The notes under the pieces: model-generated
What the model saw: only the letters and a program-made list of their open reading frames with translations
The model's database searches: none
What the model was told of the DNA's origin: nothing
Assembly (NCBI RefSeq): GCF_024586455.1
Contig: NC_065923.1
Span: forward strand, 39,170,370-39,234,369
Origin: Bactrocera neohumeralis
Taxonomy: Eukaryota > Arthropoda > Insecta > Diptera > Tephritidae
Reading direction: 5' to 3'
Length of the DNA: 64,000 nt
Position numbers and translations under genes: made by a program
Part shown: positions 37,001 through 46,500 of the stretch, piece after piece
Layout: each line of letters starts with the position of its first letter
Numbering within the stretch: the first letter of the stretch is position 1

Positions 37001-40000
37001 ATATAAATAATTTGCCTATAAGAATGTGGTTACTTACCGGTCATGAATGATAGGCGTCGCATTGCTGGAAACGGATGATGGCCCGACGTATCCAATATAT
37101 CCAGCTGATACACCTCATTGCGTATTCGATAAAGCTTGCGGTGGAAGTCTTCGATGGTCGGGGTGTATGCGTCGTCATAGCGATTACCCAAAAAACGTGC
37201 CACAATCGATGATTTTCCCACACGTGACGAGCTGACAATAAAATGACAAACGAAAATCAGACACATTCGAAAGGAAGAACGCGAAAGCACGAAAATATAA
37301 AAGCGTCGAAGGAAACAATAAATTCAATTGTAACTTCGTGCGCGTGGAACGGTTGTGGCGTATAACAATATAATACATTTGACAGCAGTTGCTTACATAT
37401 ATACATACTATATTTATATATACATTTTTTGGTTTTGAAGTAACTTCTGTAAATTAATTAATTAAGAGCGATAAGAAAACGAATGTGACTGTTCACTTTT
37501 CGTGACAAATGCCGCGAACAAAGTTATTGAAGTAGTACGAAATTGTACCATTAACACACAAATTTACACACATGCATCACTGTGTGTATATCGTACACAT
37601 GTATGTTAGTATGTAGACGCTTTCTTTGTCCTTTTAATGTTTATTTCTGCATCGCACTCCTTTCCGCCTTTTTTCATGTAAGTATGTAAGGGCAAATTAC
37701 TAATTGCAGATGGCGTGTGAAAAAGGCACGTGTGACAGCAATGTATTAATACCGGTTTATACAGTGTTGTTTAAAAAAATAGAAACGCTACATGCAGTGT
37801 TTTAAAAGTACTGAATATATATTGTAACATATATAATATTTTGTGACTACCTACTGATTTAACCACTAGACAGGGCTGCACAAATTTATTTTTAAAGTAT
37901 TTTTACTAAATTAAAAATATGTCCGAAAAAAAACAAATTAAAAAAAAAATTAAAAGAAGAAACGTCAACTTCGGTTACCCTTCACAAAGAAAGAAGTTAC
38001 CATAAAATAAGTTACTTTTGATCGGTCAGTATATATGACAGCTATGTGTTATAGATATCCGATCTAATCAATTTCTTCGGAGATTGTACCTTTGTTTTGA
38101 ATAATGATCCATGCCGAATTTTGTGAAGATATCTCGTCAAATATAAGAGTTTCCTATATGGCTACTTGAGTTTGATCGTACAGTTTGGATGACTGCTATA
38201 GTGGTCCAATATTGGCGGTTCCCACCAAAAAGCAGTATCTCGGAGAGAAACAGCCATATGCAAAAATTCAGATCGATATTACAGTTTACATATACTTTGT
38301 ATGTATATCGTGAACGTGCAGATGGACGGATGGATAGGCAGACGAAAATGGTTATATCGACTCAGCTCGTCAAGCTGATAATTTATATATATTTGTTTGG
38401 TGCCTTTTGAGTTTTACAAGCTTCGTGGTAAATGTAACATATCCTGTTGAGGGTATAAATATATTATACAGTCTAAGATAAGTTAAAAATATAAATTTGC
38501 ACACCATTACTTTAGCTGAAACAAGAAAAAACGTTAACTTCGGCTGCACCGAAGTTAATATACCCTTCACAGGTGCATTTCTTTTAGTAATTATGTGTTC
38601 AGTTTGTATGGAAGCTATATGCTATAGTAATCCGATCTGAACAATTTTTTCGGAGATTACATTGTTGCCTTAGAAAATAATCTATACCAAATTTGGTGAA
38701 GATACCACGCAAATGCGAAAGTTTTCCATAGAAGCCCTTGATTCCGATCGTTCAGTTTATATGGCAGCTATATGTTATAGTGGTCCGATATCGGCCGTTC
38801 CGACAAATGAGCAGCTTCTTGAAGATAAAATGACGTTTGCAAAATTTCAAAACGGTATCTTAAAAACTGAGGGACTAGTTCGTATATATACAGACGGACG
38901 GACGGACAGACAGACAGACGGACATCGCTAAATCGACTCAGCTCAACATACTGATCATTTATATATATATACTTTATAGGATCTCCGACGCTTCTTTCTG
39001 GGTGTTACAAACATCGTGTCAAACTTAATATACCCTGTTCAGGGTATAATAAGGCTGTTACTACAGAAGTAAGTATGTATAACATTTTTCCAACTGTAGG
39101 TTGATTGGCTTATTATGAAATGATAACATTTTTGTAGTACGATTTGTTCTTTGCTTCAAAATAGGTCAGAGTTCGGCGATCACCCCTTAATTTGACGAAA
39201 ATTTTTCGTAGCGAGTATTCTTTTGTCATCTGAGAACAGAAAATAAAAGCATGTTCCAGATCTAGAGAATACAGTGGATGCGGAAGCAATTCGAAGCCTC
39301 ATTAATAGATTTTTGTCATCGTGACATGGTACATTGGCTTCGTTAAACAGCACTTTATTTATCTTCAGATGCGTCCGTTTCGTCCGGTGTTGATGGTCCC
39401 TCCATTTTCATTGGCTTAGGTGACTAATTAACATAACCATGCTCTAAAAGTTTATAGACAAGTCACAGCAAACAGCACTTTTTATAGGGACCAAGATCCA
39501 AGTGGGCATACTACATATATTGTTATCTTATCGTAGCATAGAGTACAATGTCTTAAGTGAATGTTTGTCCTTAGAATTAATAATCGAATGCCTACAAAGA
39601 CAGTTTCTTCACAAGTATAGTTCGATGCCAACAAATCACGTGCCAAATCGAAGGCTACAATATTTATCAATAAGCTAGGCTAGGTTAGATGGTTGACCTC
39701 TTAGTGTAACTGTTGGATCACATTTAGACTGTTATATGAACATAAGTGTTATGTGAAGCCGGAAAGCAAACTCCAATAGTGGGATATTAGCTATCGGCAA
39801 AACTCCCCGAACCTATCACAAATCTGGTTAGGTGTTTTATTTCTACATATTTTCGATATTTCACCTGGATGCGTAAAAAAATGAGACCCGACGTATTTTT
39901 GCCTTCATGTGGCAAATACAGAACATTTGAGTAGGAAGTGTTGAGATGATTATATTTCAAAACAGCCGATGTAGTCCCGCATGAATCTCGATCAGACAGT

Positions 40001-41472
40001 GTTCAGTCAGAACTCTTGCAAGCATTGAATGGTGGACCTTGCTGAGAGCGAAGAGCCCACTAGACTTCTTCCGATTTACCTTGGGCCAGAAAGACCTTGC
40101 GGTTGCACAGATGCTGTAGGTTGACCAACGCTTGCTGAACTGATCTGAGGTTCAGCAGTCTAGTGTTAACCCACAAGAAGCCAACGGAGCCCCTACCCGT
40201 TCCCATTCCGCAGTTATTGAGAATGAAGTACCTGCCCTAGCAAGCTTAGCCTTACAATTTCCTGCTACACCGCTGTGGTCAGGCACCAAAACCACTCTAA
40301 TCGATTTAAAATAGATCGGTGCTATAGATAAGAAGTCTAGACATCCTTTTACTATTATTGAGCGCACTGTAAACGAACTCAAAACTTATATCGCTGACCT
40401 ACTAACAGAGTGCATAGTAGTACTGACTGAAGGAGGCTGCGCTTCGGATCAGTATATCTACTTCTACCTTTATGGCGGCCACTTTCGCTTGAAAGATGCC
40501 TAAAAATGGAGCTGGTGAAAAGTATTTGACACTCCCCGCAAACTTTGATCCATCCACACAAAGGCTCATCGTCCCTCTTCGTCAGCGAGTTTTTCCCTAT
40601 CATGCTTCCCTCGAAGATATGTTAGCAGGGCAGCGGCCAGCACAGCTAGGCTCGACGATCTAATAATCTAACTATTTTGGAATTAAATAAAAGTATTCGA
40701 GATTTTGAGAATGTTCCGGCTCGCAGTCATCTGTGGACCCAGATTTTCCGAGTCTGTTCGCGTAGATGGGTACCAGCCAATTGCACCAAAGCGTGACACC
40801 TCGTTGCAGTTGTGCTGGTATAATGTCATCCGGCTCAGGGGATTATCAATGGCGAATATAATATATAAATTATAAAATCAAAATTTTTTAGTAAATATGT
40901 TTCGAAGTATGTGCATGAGGTGACTAAGTAAGGAAATAAAGGTGGTGTGAGGAGAAATATTAGATAACCTTCAATTTATAAAAATTACTTTAAAAGATCT
41001 GCAAACTATTTACTTACCCCAGCATAATGAGGCGATAACAGTTTTTCGATGATGGCACACTATCATCACATAGCGATAAACCGATGCCAGTTCCATTAGC
41101 GAAATCCTCTACAGCTTCGATTACGTCCAAATTACCATCGACCATTGGTGGATGCAACTCTGTGTGGCTTACCACACGACTACTCGTCGTAACCGTGCCA
41201 TTGCTACCGCTTGCGCCGACATCATCCAGAAATGTAACCACATGCGATGTAGTCGTCGAGTGCATTGGTGTTGTTGTAGCCATAGATGGTGGAGGTGTTG
41301 TGGTTGCTGCGGTCATAAAACCACCGCCATTGCTGCTGCTCATGTCGCGCACGTGGTCACGTATTGTATCCGAAATGGAATTGGTTAGATTTTTGAGCGG
41401 GTCATTTACGGCCACTTCGGCATAGTCATTATTATTACTACGCGCGCAAAACCAATTTCGACATCGATCCAT
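25069..41472 (-). CDS. RASD/Dexras-type Ras-like small GTPase
   Basis: Four exons on the - strand join in phase to 411 residues: 41472-41018, 37231-37038, 28030-27847 and 25471-25069. All introns are GT-AG. The GTPase motifs are GSSRVGKS (about 152-159), TPTIED (175-180, switch I), DTSGHHP (G3, replacing the usual DTAGQE), NKCD (271-274) and ECSA (300-303). The protein ends CALM, a CAAX prenylation box, so it should act at membranes. IEDFHRKLYRIR and PFPAMRRLSF place it with RASD1/RASD2 (Dexras1/Rhes). The N-terminal ~150 residues are low-complexity Ser/Thr/Pro-rich. The start at 41472 has a good context (AAA before ATG); an in-frame ATG at 41505 is possible, while a longer frame to 41676 would need GTG and is rejected. 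The three introns (3.8, 9.0 and 2.4 kb) are packed with mobile elements. Confidence 0.93.
25668..27480 (-). mobile_element. CTAC-tailed non-LTR retrotransposon, RNase H region to 3' end, split by a DD41D foldback
   Basis: The low end has GGTAGGTAGGTAG, a CTAC tail on the - strand. To the right of it, RNase H text such as KCEADELEREGTTL is readable. The part beyond the inserted foldback (27300-27480) carries RLPTTRQLQC-type text from the first RNase H motif region. Host homology stops and resumes exactly at the TA flanks of the foldback. It lies in intron 3 of the GTPase gene, in the same orientation as the gene. Confidence 0.7.
26316..27299. mobile_element. DD41D (rosa-like) group b foldback element, 352-bp inverted arms
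   Basis: The arms 26316-26667 and 26948-27299 are near-identical inverted repeats of equal length around a 280-bp spacer. The outer ends read TATCGGG..GATTTTTTAAG, flanked by TA (26316-26317 and 27298-27299). The - strand frame (26943-26425, 172 residues, no stop) carries MWFQQDGATCHTA and SCDLTPLDYFLWGYV; 41 residues separate the two aspartates, hence DD41D. The right arm repeats the last ~80 residues on the + strand. The N-terminal DNA-binding part and first Asp are absent. It is inserted in a non-LTR element in intron 3 of the GTPase gene. Confidence 0.92.
28145..28372 (-). mobile_element. RTE-clade fragment, internally deleted
   Basis: On the - strand, RT text FNLLLEKIVRAAELNREGT, then SVQLLAYADDIDIIGLNTR, is joined directly to the 3' end region that encodes WRHVAKRRNDWRAVVN in other copies. 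About 500 bases are missing at the join. It lies in intron 2 of the GTPase gene. Confidence 0.75.
28373..29566. other. Intron 2 sequence, nothing recognised
   Basis: AT-rich intron of the GTPase gene. Two open frames of 60-90 residues around 29000-29260 overlap on opposite strands and have no recognisable signature. Confidence 0.35.
29567..30700 (+). repeat. Dispersed noncoding repeat A, copy 4
   Basis: The opening is CCAGTAAGAGGGGGCTAAGATCGG, a diverged form of the family start. It is followed by AACTCACATATTGGCCGATATA, AGTAAGTCGAAAGTACGAAAAT and TTGACCGATATTTTCGGTTATC, shared with copies at 8722 and 17781. It is noncoding and lies in intron 2 of the GTPase gene. Confidence 0.6.
30701..32956. 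other. Intron 2 sequence, nothing recognised
   Basis: More than 2 kb of AT-rich intron with a poly-A run at about 31690. Open frames at 32005-32196 and 32720-32920 are short and show no family motif. Confidence 0.35.
32957..34808 (+). mobile_element. Mariner (DD34D), near full length, split by a GC-rich insert
   Basis: The ends are CTGTGGGCAAAAAATAGTAAG on the left (TA at 32955-32956) and its inverted counterpart ending GCTCATAG on the right. Decayed transposase text runs from about 33200 (GLSRASVFD) through KAEKPTPK and SEFLLTGQ to the insert at 33750. It resumes at about 34358 with LREAIRKKRTEIWVD and SALILREF, then FSTNIVPQLPYSPDLALLD and WKKRWHKC. Without the insert it would be about 1.25 kb, a normal mariner size. 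It lies in intron 2 of the GTPase gene. Confidence 0.88.
33750..34346. mobile_element. Unclassified GC-rich 597-bp insertion with 11-bp target duplication
   Basis: The word TGACCGGCCAA occurs at 33739-33749 and 34347-34357, on both sides of the insert and within mariner coding text, so the ends are exact. The insert is markedly more GC-rich than anything nearby. It has no poly-A or microsatellite tail and no terminal inverted repeat. A 170-residue open frame on the - strand (34368-33856) extends into the mariner flank and looks incidental. On the - strand, TGGCAGTGTGG and GGTTCGAGGCC resemble pol III box A and box B, 26 bases apart, but lie over 100 bases from the nearest end. Confidence 0.75.
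34834..35745 (+). mobile_element. RTE-clade copy with 5' leader fused to the 3' half
   Basis: The start (TGAGCGCCATTC) and the phrase TTTGAAGGCGAGCTAAA belong to the 5' leader, also seen at 45412 and, inverted, at 48262. At about 35035 it jumps into RT text, LFAYADDINIIGLNTLAISF and KEAKRMGLVMNEDKTKYLL. It then continues to the 3' coding end near 35700. Endonuclease and most of RT are missing. The AAG tail has decayed. Confidence 0.8.
35746..37037. other. Intron 2 sequence upstream of exon 2
   Basis: No element or exon is recognised. Open frames of 70-100 residues at 36004-36255 and 36380-36685 have no family features and no supporting splice structure. Confidence 0.35.
37950..38470 (+). repeat. 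Dispersed repeat B, copy 1
   Basis: It opens with AGAAACGTCAACTTCGGTTACC and closes near CATATCCTGTTGAGGGTATAAA. In between are short modules built on GTTCAGTTTGTATGGCAGC-like and GGTCCGATATCGGCCG-like words, and a GACAGAC-type run. The same order of words is found in copy 2 immediately downstream. Noncoding; it lies in intron 1 of the GTPase gene. Confidence 0.7.
38520..39052 (+). repeat. Dispersed repeat B, copy 2 (better preserved)
   Basis: The opening is AAAAACGTTAACTTCGGCTG, and the end is TATACCCTGTTCAGGGTATA, a near-palindromic terminus. The module around GTTCAGTTTATATGGCAGC and TAGTGGTCCGATATCGGCCG occurs twice within the unit, and a run of GACGGACGGACAGACAGAC lies near its 3' end. 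It lies 50 bases from copy 1 in the same orientation, as a diverged tandem pair. Confidence 0.75.
39053..39670. other. Intron 1 sequence, nothing recognised
   Basis: AT-rich intron of the GTPase gene with no supported element. Confidence 0.3.
39671..40640 (-). mobile_element. Non-LTR retrotransposon, RNase H to 3' end, 5'-truncated
   Basis: The - strand frames give VLVPDHSGVAGNCKAKLARAG (RNase H signature), then WERVGAPLASCGL and DQFSKRWSTYS. Further on is a decayed C-terminal region ending near CDPTVTLRGQPSNLA. The low-coordinate end carries GCTAGGCTAGGTTAG, a short AACCTAGC-type 3' tail. RNase H motif order and spacing fit non-LTR elements of the I/LOA/R1 assemblage. It lies in intron 1 of the GTPase gene. 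Confidence 0.78.
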
Positions 41473-42160
41473 TTTGCCACCATCGGCAACATCAAACGCG
41501 CCCATCAACCGGCGTATAGGCAAAGCGTGCAAACCGTTAACAATAATCGATATGGCGAATTCGAATTCGCGTAATATTCTAATGCCGCATTGCGGATATT
41601 GGTGTGTATTTTCACAACTTCGCAACAATAAAAGAAAATTGAAAAAATTTAAAAGGAAAACCAACAGCGAAATCACAATGGTTGCCTAGTCGAAAGTAAT
41701 CAAAATATACCGAAATTGGTTAACGAAAAGCTGGAGTATATTACTTCTGAGCGCACACATGTATATACATATGTATGTATGTGTGTAATAATGGGATTTT
41801 TCATTTACTTTTGGATCGTTATTGTCTTTATTTTTCAGGTTTTTACAATATCTGTTCGAGTATTATTTTGGTTATTGTAATGGATTAATTCCCTCCATGC
41901 ACGCATGTATTCGAATTTATTTCAATTCATTTATTTTCAAACGTTTCACTTCGTTTTTTAATTGAAAATTGGAAATAGTTCAATTTGTTTTTCAGTTTGT
42001 GTATATTAGTTTATTTAATTGAAACTAGGAAATGTATATTGTTCCGCTCTAAATCATTTCTTTGAAAATCAGTGTTGCCGAATCTGCAATGGAAGGAGAA
42101 TTTAGTGGGTTCATTAAAAAAGTACCTGTAGCTTATTTTAGATAGCAAATTCAATAATTA
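41473..42160. other. 5' region of the GTPase gene
   Basis: The stretch upstream (- strand) of the chosen start codon is open up to 41676 without an ATG beyond 41505, so at least part of it is probably 5' untranslated sequence. No TATA box or initiator can be defended. Confidence 0.35.
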
Positions 42161-42237
42161 ATAACAAGAAAAACTTTACAAATACTAAAGAATCATTAAA
42201 AGAACTTGATTTTGATCGTTCAGTTTGTATGACAATA
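42160..42237 (+). repeat. Truncated fragment of dispersed repeat B
   Basis: AACTTGATTTTGATCGTTCAGTTTGTATG is the repeat B module. It is cut off at the TA (42236-42237) where the DD41D element begins. Confidence 0.55.
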
Positions 42238-43760
42238 AACGGGTTTTTCAATAGGCACACTACAAAGCAGACCGATAGGGACCGCAAACGACTTAATTTT
42301 TTAACATTTCTCTTCAGTAAGCTTTGCCATTTCATCATAACATATACGAATCAAATTAAATTATTAAAATTTACTACCGAAACTCGGAGTCAGTGGCCTC
42401 AACTGTAAGAGCGCTACGCCCAATTTCTGGTCGTCAGCATAACAATTGAGCGTCTAAAAAATGTTCCCATGCCAGTGAGACAAAGAAGTGTCTGTAGTGT
42501 GGAGAATATTGCTGCCGCTAGCGCATCAATTGAGGAAGGCCCAAATCAGTCTCTCACAAGCCGTTCTCAAGCGTTGGGCATCTCTGTGACGCCGTTGTGG
42601 CGAATTTTGCGAATAGAAAATAACCTACATCCTTGCAAGATCAATTTGACGCAAGAACTGAAGCCGCTTGACCACAAGAAAAGACAAGCTCCAACTAAAC
42701 TTAATCTGGGTTCTCGGCCACAGGAACATTTTCGGCAACGAAAAGCAGACGAGTTGGCAAAGGCAGGAGCTTTCCTCAACGAATCCGAGGCGGAGATAAT
42801 ACCAAGTCCGCTAGGATCAATCAAAGGAGAGATCAATAGACAATTTCAACAAATTGCAAATAACAGGTGGAAAAACATCACAAAATGCGTCATAACTAAA
42901 CAATTATGGCCAAAATATGACAGGTAAAGAACCAACGACTTACTAAATAGGTCAAGGAAAAGTATTTACAGAGTAACAGCTACCACAACAGGCACTGGGC
43001 ATTTGGGGAACACGCATCCAAAATGGGTATGCCCTACAATGACATCTGCCGTGGCTGCGGAGTAGCAGGGAACAAGGAAACAATCTTCCACTTTCTCTGT
43101 GAATGCCCAGCTCTAGCACAGATCCGACACAAAACACTTGGAATCCATCTAGCACCAAACCTTGAATGGATTTCCACTAAAAGCATGTCGGATATAAGTA
43201 GTTTCATCGAAATGGTTTGAAAGAGAAGGTGAAACGTAATAGCAGATACAGGAGGTTCTACGAACAGTGCATCAAAATGGCACATCAAGTGTTAATTGAG
43301 CCCGATAGGTCTGCACTCCTACCTACCTACCTACCTGACCACAAGAATCGTCGTATGCTCGTGAATTGGGCTGAGCAGCAACTTGAAAATGATCTATATT
43401 TTCATCGAAAAATTATCTTCAGCGCTGACTCTCATTTGTGGCTGAATAGCTTCGTCAATAAGCAAAATATGCGTTATTGGTCAGGCAGCAATCCACGGCG
43501 TCATTGAGCCGTCTTCTTCAGTGATGACTAAGACCGCTTAATGATAACTGAATATTTCTCACCGGAATTGGATGAAATGGACTTGGACAATATGTGTTTT
43601 TAACATGACGGCGCCACAAGTCACGCATCGAATGTCGCAATCAATTTATTGAAAACCAAGTTTGGTGAACGTGTTATCTCACGAAATGGCCATGTCAATT
43701 GGCCGCCTTGGTCGTGCGATTTGACACCGTTAAACTATTTCCTGCCGGGGCGACTTTCCA
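42238..43760 (+). mobile_element. DD41D (rosa-like) mariner group a, split by a non-LTR insert, 3' end lost
   Basis: The left terminal repeat AACGGGTTTTTCAATAGGCAC follows a TA inside a repeat B fragment. Transposase text follows: VRQRSVCSVENIAAA, TSRSQALGISVTPLWRILR and KINLTQELKPLDHKKR, up to the insert at 42681. After it come RMLVNWAEQQLENDLYF and LWLNSFVNK. The D-to-D segment near 43600-43740 is frameshifted and the element stops before its right terminal repeat. Confidence 0.85.
42681..43335 (+). mobile_element. CTAC-tailed non-LTR retrotransposon 3' end
   Basis: The 655-bp insert begins within RNase H text (RKADELAKAGAFLNESEAEI), continues with a C-terminal CRGCGVAGNKETIFHFLCEC zinc-finger-like block in another frame, and ends CTACCTACCTACC. 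The 12-bp duplication TGACCACAAGAA flanks it (42669-42680, 43336-43347). The tail matches those of the copies at 16062 and 25668. Confidence 0.9.
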
Positions 43761-43774
43761 TACATAACCGTTTT

Positions 43775-44400
43775 TGTTCTATTTAAAAAAAAACTTAAAA
43801 ATAACCGTTATGCAACACAACATGTTGCGTATGAGTACGAGAGTTACTTTTTATATTTCGAAACACGTTTGCTACTCTGATTGACATACATATCTCTAAA
43901 ACATGCATTGAATGCATCAACCGCTTCTTCAGGTGCCGAAAGCGTTGACCTTTTAAGTTTATTATTTTTAATTACGGGAATAAAAAGAAGTCATTCGACG
44001 ATTCATCACTTGTCACGATGTGATAGACGTATTTCGAAGCACCGCTATCGTATTTTTTTAACATTTCTCTCGACTAATCGAGACCAGCCTTTTTGTGAGC
44101 GAATTACAAATTGTGAGGAATCCAAGGTTCATGCAAAATTGAATGCCCATATCATAAATAGTTTCGGGAACAACAACGAATTTTAGACTACTTTTACAAA
44201 ATTCGTCTTGAATTGATGTATTCACCATACCATCGATAAACATTGAGCTTTGTTGGACCTTCATCGCCAAAAATAGAATTAAGTTCATCGGTGCACTCTT
44301 GATGAGTTAATCCACGTCGAAAGTTGGGAGAAAACAATTGCGCGAAAATATTCGCAATTTTTTACGATTTTTGGATGAGATGAATATTTTAAGTTACTGT
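43775..44400 (-). mobile_element. Mariner remnant, internally deleted
   Basis: On the - strand, RRGLTHQECTDELNSIFGDE followed by a TKLNVYRWYGEY-like stretch matches the helix-turn-helix region of mariner transposases. Further along, EEAVDAFNACF resembles the stretch just before the C-terminus. Catalytic residues are not found. The lineage differs from the other mariner copies here. Confidence 0.55.
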
Positions 44401-45399
44401 AAACTACAGAAACAGCGCTCAAATGCCCAAACATACTGAGTATATACTCCATACACAATATTTACGTAACAAAATACAAGCAACTATTCACATTGCATTT
44501 TAATTACTTTTTGACCTTTTAGATTTATTCAATTTAGAATTTGTAATTGTTTTAATACCGTTAGCATAATTTCCTCTAACAAACTGCCTGAATTGAACTT
44601 TGAGTTGTGAACTTAATTGCAAAGGCTTATGTACATACATAACACTTATATAATATATAGGATAATACCCAGCAATTATGCAGATGTTAGTGCCAGAACA
44701 CAAGCGAATGTAAAAAGTTAATAAAGTACGGCATATGTGTGAATACTTCTAGCGCTGTAGGACTTTCACACATATCTGCACACTTAATTAACGTAAACTC
44801 TGCAATTTATTTCAAACTAAATTCGCAAATACACGAACAAATATAACCGCAATTTTAGTGAGTTTTGTGCATAACAATGCAAAACAGTCACGTGGGTAAA
44901 ACGCTCTGAGTTTTTGTCACTGAAATTGAATTGTTTAGTTATTTTCCATTATCTGTAGAAGTGGAATATACATATTAATTTGATTTCTTTTTCACCTTGC
45001 AAAACTTTTAATGCTGTGAACTGTTTTACAAATAAACTGTCAATCACAAAAGTTTGAGATTTTGTAGGACTCGCGTATAACTAAAATTGAAAAAAAAAAT
45101 AAAATCAATTATGTTTTATATGGTGTGGAGTGAGTAGTTGTTTGGTTTGCTAGAGGAACATATTGCAAAATTATAAGTCAATTCTTTACAATTACTAATT
45201 AAATTGTTTTTCAAATTATATTACTCATTCCCTGTAGAACTATTTATAATAGATGTATTATATTTAAAACTGTATATCGCCACCCACAGCAGCCAAGGCG
45301 TTTCAGTGCTTTATTAAGACTCGATTGGAACCAACATTTAAGAGAGCTCCAACAAATATATCCGCGGCGAATGGAGCCATATGTAGAAGTTAACGCAGA
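44401..45399. other. Intergenic AT-rich sequence
   Basis: No exon, RNA gene or transposon could be supported. Confidence 0.35.
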
Positions 45400-46500
45400 T
45401 GAGGAAAGTTTTCTGAGCGCCATTCACTTGGGAGTGGCCAGAAACGATTCTTTTACATATGGCTCAAGCAGCTCACCACTTCCGGTGTTATCAAGTATCG
45501 TCTGAGTAGCCAAAAACATGCGTTTGAAGGCGAGCTAAAGTGAGAAAGCGAAATATCGCTCCCCAGAGTTATGCTCTGAGTTAAGGATCCACCAAGTAAA
45601 ATAACACCCCCCATGAAAAGAACAAAACAGTGTCGGATGAGAGACCCCCCTTTTCATGACGACCATGGCAAACGAATTAAAGATTATAATGGTGCGGGAT
45701 TCGTAGTGAGAGAGAGACTCAGTCGCAGAGTCTTAGCATTCACTTCGGTGGATGAACGTCTAGCCACAATCGCCATCATAGTGAAGGTCTTCAACATATC
45801 GCTGATTTGTGCCCACGCCCCTATGGAACAGAAAGACGATATGACCAAAGATATCTTCTATGAGCGATTGGAAAGCACCAATGACAACTCCCCCCGCCAC
45901 GATGTCAAACTCGTGCTTGACGACTTTAACGCCAGGGTGGCAAAGGAGGTACCTTTGGCACAACGGTTGATAAATTCAGCTTTCACGATGAAACATTCAC
46001 AAATGGGTTGAGGCTGATCGACTTCGCTGGAGCCCGAAATATGGTATGCTGTAGTACTAGTTTCGAGCATAGGAAAAATCATCAAGCTACCTGGCTCTCT
46101 CCAGATCGAAAAGCCACCAACCAGATCGATCAAGTTGTGATAGACGGAAGACACGTTTCCGTTGTTTTAGACGTGCGTACGCTCAGTGGTCCTAACTTTG
46201 ACTTGGACCATTATCTTGTTGCAGCTAAGATACGCGACCGCCTCTGTGCAGCAAAAAACGCGCGTCAACAAACACAAGGCAGGTTCGACGTCTAGAAGCT
46301 GCAATCACAGTAGAAAGCCGAACGATTTTCTACTCGACTCGTGAATATCGCATTCGATGGAACGATGAGCAGTATGAGATATACGACGACATTAGCATGG
46401 GTCATGTCGTCCGAATAAATGAAAACATTCTAGGTTTGAAAGTATTCGACGCCGTACCTCCCGGTGAAGCAGAGGAAGAGGAAGAGAAAATTTCAAGAAA
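45400..46500 (+). mobile_element. RTE-clade copy: leader plus endonuclease domain fused to the 3' end
   Basis: The 5' leader phrases (TGAGCGCCATTCAC, TTTGAAGGCGAGCTAAA) are followed by an open frame (45613-46011) with APE-type endonuclease text: DERLATIAIIVKVFNISLICA, HAPMEQKDDMTKDIFYERL and VLDDFNARV. A second frame continues it (46008-46295) with the SPDRKATNQIDQVVI and FDLDHYLVAAKI signatures of the domain end. At about 46340 it jumps into the 3' terminal region (GHVVRINENILGLKVFDAV), so all of the reverse transcriptase is missing. Confidence 0.85.

Noticed and set aside
41473..41676. Upstream extension of the GTPase first exon to 41676
   Set aside because: The extended frame begins with GTG, which is not a usual start in a fly nuclear gene; the ATG at 41472 has the better context, with 41505 as the only alternative in frame.
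43881..44186. 101-residue + strand frame
   Set aside because: It is the antisense shadow of a decayed mariner transposase on the - strand.
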